Of a stretch of DNA of 64,000 nt, positions 59,567 to 64,000 are shown piece by piece. Origin of the DNA: Streptomyces sp. A012304. Its GTDB lineage: Bacteria > Actinomycetota > Actinomycetes > Streptomycetales > Streptomycetaceae. Location of the stretch: the NCBI RefSeq assembly GCF_026008495.1, contig NZ_BQUN01000057.1, positions 109,344-173,343 of the forward strand, given 5' to 3'. Position 1 is the stretch's first letter; each line of letters starts with the position of its first letter. Made by a program: the position numbers and the translations under genes. The notes beneath the pieces were generated by a model. It saw only the letters and a program-made list of their open reading frames with translations. It did not search any database and was not told where the DNA came from.

Positions 59567-62143
59567 GTGCACGACCATCACGCGGAACACCGGCGCCATG
59601 AAGGTCACACCAGCCCCTCAGAGCCCCGGTACACCCACACTCTCAAGGAACGCAGTACCGCGGTGCTGGACGTACGGGGCCTGAACTGGGCCTCCCAGCA
59701 GAGCACCGTCACCGCCGTCCTGGGCCGACGGCCCGGCGTGCTCGATGTCGAGGCCAACCCGGTGGCGCAGACCGCGACGGTGGTCTTCGACCCGAGGCGC
59801 ACGTCCCTGGCGGAGCTGCGCGACTGGGTACAGGAGTGCGGCCTGCACTGCGCGGGCCAGTCCGTCCCGGCCCACGTCTGCGACCCGATGGCCGAGCCCG
59901 ATCCACCCGCCCCGACCGCAACGGCACCGAGCGCACCGCCACCGGGCGCGCACGCGGACCACGCGACCACGCAGCCCGGGAAGACAACCCCGCCCCACGT
60001 CCACGAACCGGCCGCGCCCCACGCCGCCGGCGAGCACGAGGAAGCGGCGCCCTCGCCCCACGAGGTGATGGGACACGGCGGGCACGGCGCCATGTCGATG
60101 GCGGCGATGGTGGCCGACATGCGCAACCGCTTCCTGGTCGCGGCGCTCTTCTCGATCCCCATCGTGATCTGGTCACCGATCGGCGAGGACGTCTTCGACC
60201 TGGACGTGCCCGTCCCGTTCGGGCTGCGGGAGGACGTGTGGGCGCTGTTGCTGAGCCTTCCGGTGATCTTCTACTCGTGCACGATCTTCTTCGACGGCGC
60301 ACTACGGGCCCTGCGGGCCCGCACCCTGGACATGATGGTGCTGGTCGCGGTCGCCGTGGGCTCCGGCTGGCTGTACTCCCTGATCGTCACCCTCACCGGC
60401 GGCGGCGACGTCTTCTACGAGGCGGCCACCGTGCTGGCCTCCTTCGTCCTGCTCGGCCACTGGTTCGAGATGCGCGCCCGCGGCGGCGCCAACGACGCCA
60501 TCCGCGCCCTGCTCGACCTGGCCCCGCCCAAGGCGCTCGTGCTGCGCGACGGCGAACCGGTCGAGGTGCCCACCGCCGAGGTGGCCGTCGGCGACCTGCT
60601 GCTGGTCCGCCCCGGTGCGAAGATCGCCGTCGACGGCGTCGTCGAGGAGGGCAGCAGCGAGGTCGACGAGTCGATGGTCACCGGCGAGAGCCTGCCCGTG
60701 CACAAGGAGCCCGGTGCGCAGGTCGTGGGTGCCACCATCAACGCCAACGGCACGCTGCGCGTACGTGCGACGAAGGTCGGCACGGACACCGCCCTGGCCC
60801 AGATCGTCAAGCTGGTCCAGCAGGCCCAGAACTCCAAGGCCCCGGGACAGCGGCTCGCGGACCGGGCGGCGTTCTGGCTGGTCTTCGTCGCGCTGATCGG
60901 CGGGGCCGCGACGCTGGCCGTCTGGCTGCTGGCCACCGACCGCTCCCTCGGTGCCGCCATGCTGTTCGCCATCACGGTCGTGGTCATCACCTGCCCGGAC
61001 GCGCTCGGACTGGCCACTCCCACCGCGATCATGGTCGGCACCGGCCTGGGCGCCAAGCGCGGCGTGCTGTTCAAGAACGCCATGGGGCTGGAGACCTCCG
61101 CCCGCATCCGGACCGTCGTCATGGACAAGACCGGCACCCTGACCAAGGGCGAGCCGGAAGTCACCGACGTGGTCATCGCTCGCGCCTTCCACGAAGACGA
61201 GCTGCTGCGGCTGGTCGGGGCGGTGGAGCGGGAGTCCGAACACCCCCTCGCCGCAGCCGTCGTACGCCATGCGGAGGCGACACTGCGCGTGACGGAACGC
61301 GCGCAGGGGTTCGAGAACGTCCCCGGACACGGTGCCGTCGCCACCGTGTCCGGGCACCGGGTCGTGGTCGGCAACCGCCGCCTGGCCGAACGCGAGAACG
61401 TCGACCTGACGGAGCTCGCGGCGAAGCGGGACGAGTTGGCGGCCACCGGCCGTACGGTCGTGATCGCCGCCGTCGACGGGCGAGCCGCCGGCCTGATCGG
61501 CATCGCCGACGCCCCCCGGGAGACCTCCGCCACCGCGGTGGCGGAACTGCATGCCCTCGGCGTCGAAGTCGTCATGCTCACCGGCGACAACCAGGCCACC
61601 GCCGAGCGGATCGCCGAGCAGCTGGGCATCGACACCGTGATCGCCGAAGTCCTGCCGGGCGACAAGGCCGCCAAGGTCGCCGAACTCCAGGCCACCGGCC
61701 GCACGGTCGCCATGGTCGGCGACGGCGTCAACGACGCCCCCGCACTGGCCCAGGCCGACCTCGGCATCGCCATCGGCGCGGGCACCGACGTCGCCATCGA
61801 GACCGCCGACCTCGTCCTGATGCGCTCCGACCCCCTGGACGTGCCCACCGCCCTGCGCATCGGCCGCGGCACCCTGCGCAAGATGCGCCAGAACCTGGGC
61901 TGGGCCATCGGCTACAACACGCTCGCCCTGCCCATCGCCGCCGGCGTCTTCGAACCCGCCTTCGGCCTGATCCTCCGGCCCGAGATCGCGGCCCTGTCCA
62001 TGTCCGGCTCCAGCGTCATCGTGGCCGTGAACGCACTCGCACTGAAACGCCTGCGCCTGCCCGCCGCTCCTCCCGGCCCCGCTCCCGCCCCGTCGGCACC
62101 GGCCGCCGTCAGCGCCGACGAGCCCATCCGCCGAGCCGCCTGA
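59567..62143 (+). CDS. P1B-type ATPase with CPD motif and degenerate HMA domain
   Basis: The 858-residue protein has a His-rich start ([13 protein letters not shown]). Residues 32-103 are HMA-like but GMTCxxC has become [17 protein letters not shown] His/Pro-rich linker with [14 protein letters not shown], as in CopB-type pumps, follows. The membrane metal motif reads [16 protein letters not shown] (near 475): CPD, not CPC or CPH. All catalytic motifs are present ([17 protein letters not shown] near 520, [18 protein letters not shown]). Start 59567 is chosen for its spacing from GGAG; GTG 59561 is alternative. Copper is the likely substrate by overall resemblance, but the changed motif leaves this open. 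Confidence 0.92.
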   Translation: MHDHHAEHRRHEGHTSPSEPRYTHTLKERSTAVLDVRGLNWASQQSTVTAVLGRRPGVLDVEANPVAQTATVVFDPRRTSLAELRDWVQECGLHCAGQSVPAHVCDPMAEPDPPAPTATAPSAPPPGAHADHATTQPGKTTPPHVHEPAAPHAAGEHEEAAPSPHEVMGHGGHGAMSMAAMVADMRNRFLVAALFSIPIVIWSPIGEDVFDLDVPVPFGLREDVWALLLSLPVIFYSCTIFFDGALRALRARTLDMMVLVAVAVGSGWLYSLIVTLTGGGDVFYEAATVLASFVLLGHWFEMRARGGANDAIRALLDLAPPKALVLRDGEPVEVPTAEVAVGDLLLVRPGAKIAVDGVVEEGSSEVDESMVTGESLPVHKEPGAQVVGATINANGTLRVRATKVGTDTALAQIVKLVQQAQNSKAPGQRLADRAAFWLVFVALIGGAATLAVWLLATDRSLGAAMLFAITVVVITCPDALGLATPTAIMVGTGLGAKRGVLFKNAMGLETSARIRTVVMDKTGTLTKGEPEVTDVVIARAFHEDELLRLVGAVERESEHPLAAAVVRHAEATLRVTERAQGFENVPGHGAVATVSGHRVVVGNRRLAERENVDLTELAAKRDELAATGRTVVIAAVDGRAAGLIGIADAPRETSATAVAELHALGVEVVMLTGDNQATAERIAEQLGIDTVIAEVLPGDKAAKVAELQATGRTVAMVGDGVNDAPALAQADLGIAIGAGTDVAIETADLVLMRSDPLDVPTALRIGRGTLRKMRQNLGWAIGYNTLALPIAAGVFEPAFGLILRPEIAALSMSGSSVIVAVNALALKRLRLPAAPPGPAPAPSAPAAVSADEPIRRAA

Positions 62144-62421
62144 CCCTCGCGGCGGCGTTCGCCGGCCCTCCCCCGCCGACCCCAACTCCCTCGAGAGCGC
62201 TTGGGTTCAGCCGCAGACGGCGGCTATGGGGCTGCGTAGTGCGGCGAAAGATCACACCGCTCGACTACATGCCGTTCTACGCGACCGGCCGCCCCTGAAC
62301 CCGGACCGGAACCGGGCGGCGGGTGCTCGCATACCTGCCTTCCCTCCAGTCCCTGAACGCCCGCGGTCACCGCCACGTACTAAGGGCATCAGTAGTGATC
62401 AGCCCGATGCGGAGGGCAGCA

Positions 62422-63351
62422 ATGGGAAGCCCGGCCCTTACCTGGTCACTGGTGGCGGTCTCCGGGCTCGTCGCCATGGTGAGCCTGGCCCGGCTGGCGG
62501 CGGCCGACAGCGGAGAAGTCCGGTTCGCCGCCGGAGGCGACCTGGTCATGGCCGGGGGCATGGCCGCCATGTTCCTGCCCGCCACGTCGGCGTCCTTCGG
62601 GGACCACGGCGTCGCGTGGGTGACGGCGTTCGCCGCCGTCGGTCTCGGCGGAATCGTGCTGTCCGTACACCACACGCTGCGACACGGCTGGCGCCGCGGT
62701 CGGCACTGGGCACACCACATCATCGGCAGCGCCGCCATGGTGATCATGACGCTCGCCATGCCCGGCAGCACCTCCGGTCCCGTGCTCGCCCTGGGCACGT
62801 CCGGGCACGGTCACGGTCACGGTCATGGAGCAGCAGGCACGGAAGGTGCCTCGGAGGCGGCAGACCCGGCCGGAATGGCGGGGATGGACCACTCCATGAC
62901 GGGGATGGCGGGCCACGGCCATTCGGGGACGGCCGGTCACGACATGGCCTCCGCCGGCACCCATGCGGCGGCGTCCTCCGGCTCCGCATCAGTCTGGCGT
63001 CTGGTCCTGGTCGGACTCGCCGTGTACTTCGTGCTCTCGATCGTCGCGTCCCTGTGGACGCGCTTGCGGAGCGCCGACCGGTCCGCCGCGGCAGCGGGCC
63101 GGCGCAGTGGCCGGTCCCGCTGGACGCACCACCTTCTGGCCCTGCCCGACGCGATGGTGGTGTTCATCGCGTCGCTGGCCATCTCCGTATGGGACAGGGC
63201 CCGGCCGAGGAACGAAAAGCACCGCTCCCACGCTGCCGCGGGCGGCCGACGCCGTCGACGCGCGCCGGGCACCTCACCCGGTGCGGCACTGCTGGCCCAC
63301 ATCGGCATGGGCAGCACGATGTCGGCGATGCTGGTCATGATGGCCGCCTGA
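62422..63351 (+). CDS. DUF5134 membrane protein with His/Met-rich loop
   Basis: The 309-residue protein has about six spans. The central loop is rich in His, Gly and Met (GHGHGHGHGAAG, GMAGMDHSMTGMAGHGHSG), and the end is LLAHIGMGSTMSAMLVMMAA. DUF5134 is an actinobacterial membrane family of unknown function often found with copper genes. The ATG at 62422 has GGAGGG six bases upstream. The loop looks like a copper-binding site facing outside. It may work with the CPD-type ATPase upstream; the 278 bp between them hold no gene I can support. Confidence 0.85.
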   Translation: MGSPALTWSLVAVSGLVAMVSLARLAAADSGEVRFAAGGDLVMAGGMAAMFLPATSASFGDHGVAWVTAFAAVGLGGIVLSVHHTLRHGWRRGRHWAHHIIGSAAMVIMTLAMPGSTSGPVLALGTSGHGHGHGHGAAGTEGASEAADPAGMAGMDHSMTGMAGHGHSGTAGHDMASAGTHAAASSGSASVWRLVLVGLAVYFVLSIVASLWTRLRSADRSAAAAGRRSGRSRWTHHLLALPDAMVVFIASLAISVWDRARPRNEKHRSHAAAGGRRRRRAPGTSPGAALLAHIGMGSTMSAMLVMMAA

Positions 63352-63362
63352 GCCTCGACAGG

Positions 63363-63614
63363 GTGGACTACAGGCCGATCTGCTCCGTCGGACTCCTGGC
63401 CGTCTCGTCGCTGACGAGCGTCCTGAAGAACACCGGGGACGAGGAGAGCACGGGGCAGGAGTCAGGTCACGGCCACGCCGAGGAGAGTACGGAGCAGGAG
63501 TCGGGGGACGGCCGCGCCGAGAAGAGCGGGACGACGCCACCCCCGTCCTCTCCGAGTACGGACAGCGGGGGCGAGGGAGAGGCCGGACACGCAGACGACG
63601 GCCACGCGCACTGA
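63363..63614 (+). CDS. Small secreted His/acidic protein with tandem repeat
   Basis: A GTG at 63363 opens an 83-residue frame VDYRPICSVGLLAVSSLTSV, then two copies of a 13-residue unit (EEST(G/E)QESG(H/D)G(H/R)A), a Ser/Pro stretch and the end GHADDGHAH. The start looks like a short membrane or lipid anchor with one Cys. The rest is acidic with histidines, suggesting a metal buffer. It follows DUF5134 by 11 bp. I do not recognise the family. Confidence 0.5.
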   Translation: MDYRPICSVGLLAVSSLTSVLKNTGDEESTGQESGHGHAEESTEQESGDGRAEKSGTTPPPSSPSTDSGGEGEAGHADDGHAH

Positions 63615-63752
63615 GTCCCTGCGCTCCGAGCGACGGGCATGACGGCCGGGAGCCGGCAGGCGGTCAGCCATCTGTCGGCTCCCGGCGGACCGGCCGCGGC
63701 CGGCACCGGTCACTGCGGGTGCGGGCCGTCCGTCGTCAAGGCAGGGCCCAGC

Positions 63753-63780
63753 GGGGCGGGCACCGTTCGGTGCCCGCCCC
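63753..63780. terminator. Bidirectional terminator-like hairpin
   Basis: A perfect 12-bp stem (GGGGCGGGCACC and complement) with a GTTC loop lies between the small His/acidic gene and the convergent MFS gene; it can serve both. Confidence 0.85.
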
Positions 63781-63800
63781 TGGACCTGAGGCCCGGTTGG

Positions 63801-64000
63801 TCAGACCGTGGCGGGCTGCGGCTCGGGGGCGGGAGCCTTCAGGCGACCGGTGCTGTGCAGGCCGTACAGCGCTGCGGCGCAGGCGAGGCCGAGCACGGTC
63901 AGAGAGATCCACGGCAGTGCGGGCGTTCCGGCGGCGCGGGCCGCGTCGAGTGCGGCGCCGGTGAGGAGGTTGCCGAGGGTGATCCCGATGCCGCAAATCG
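63801..64000 (-). CDS. MFS transporter, C-terminal end only
   Basis: The minus strand is open from the window edge to a stop at 63801 and reads ICGIGITLGNLLTGAALDAA, then RAAGTPALPWISLTVLGLAC, AAALYGLHSTGRLKAPAPEP and QPATV. The GNxxTGxxLDA(A) block followed by one last span is how many DHA-type MFS exporters end. Only the last 65 residues are visible; substrate unknown. Confidence 0.75.
   Translation of the reverse strand, partial: ICGIGITLGNLLTGAALDAARAAGTPALPWISLTVLGLACAAALYGLHSTGRLKAPAPEPQPATV

Noticed and set aside
62144..62421. A coding gene between the CPD-type pump and the DUF5134 gene
   Set aside because: Frames here are continuations of shadow frames; only promoter-like sequence just before 62422 seems plausible.

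Overview
The window is very GC-rich (roughly 70% or more), uses GTG and TTG starts freely, is packed with ATGA/GTGA stop-start overlaps, and carries actinobacterial DmdR/IdeR-type iron boxes. The protein types (MbtH, CtpC plus a DUF1490 protein, DUF3105, DUF305, VKOR, a sugar ABC importer without its own ATPase) point to a Streptomyces or close relative. Many genes are truncated or fused remnants, so this looks like an accessory, rearranged region such as a chromosome arm or large plasmid.

Layout. 1-10.4 kb is a zinc/metal homeostasis area. It holds remnants of an IS110 transposase, an AztD-like zinc chaperone and an ABC ATPase; an intact CtpC-type P-type ATPase with its DUF1490 (PacL-like) partner; a broken metal permease; and a likely Zur-controlled pair of a cysteine-free ribosomal protein L32 and a COG0523 GTPase. 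A methyltransferase, a chimeric pseudogene, a His-tract/Tat PHP protein and its overlapping partner follow. 10.5-22.4 kb is the first half of a hydroxamate siderophore locus: isochorismatase-like protein, in-frame argC'-'argJ fusion, argB, an N-acetylglutamate-synthase-like GNAT, an amidohydrolase, a FecCD/FecE-type importer and a heterodimeric ABC exporter. 22.7-29.1 kb is an alpha-glucoside cassette (GH13 enzyme, two permeases, binding protein, LacI regulator), followed by an integrase remnant at 29.1-30.2 kb.

30.3-50.2 kb is the second half of the siderophore locus: MbtH, a 5162-residue tetramodular NRPS, a relic and an intact siderophore-binding lipoprotein, an ornithine N5-monooxygenase and an N5-hydroxyornithine formyltransferase. 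Six iron boxes tie both halves together. The NRPS has an EntF-like starter C domain, four A domains, one E domain, a terminal C domain and no thioesterase. This matches a diketopiperazine-ending siderophore of the erythrochelin/foroxymithine type, but the second A domain has an unfamiliar selectivity code.

50.2-52.1 kb is an arsenic operon pair (aquaporin and ArsR divergent from ArsC) with flavoprotein fragments. 52.1-63.6 kb is a metal/thiol-redox envelope island: DUF6153-like, DUF3105, DUF305, DsbA-like, VKOR, SCO1-like, an ArsR/SmtB regulator, an SPC-type and a CPD-type P1B ATPase, and a DUF5134 protein. Two near-identical 26-bp operator-like sites lie at the starts of a Cys-rich leader peptide (before the DsbA-like gene) and of the ArsR gene. 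The window ends inside an MFS transporter.

All assignments come from reading sequence and family knowledge; no database search was run.
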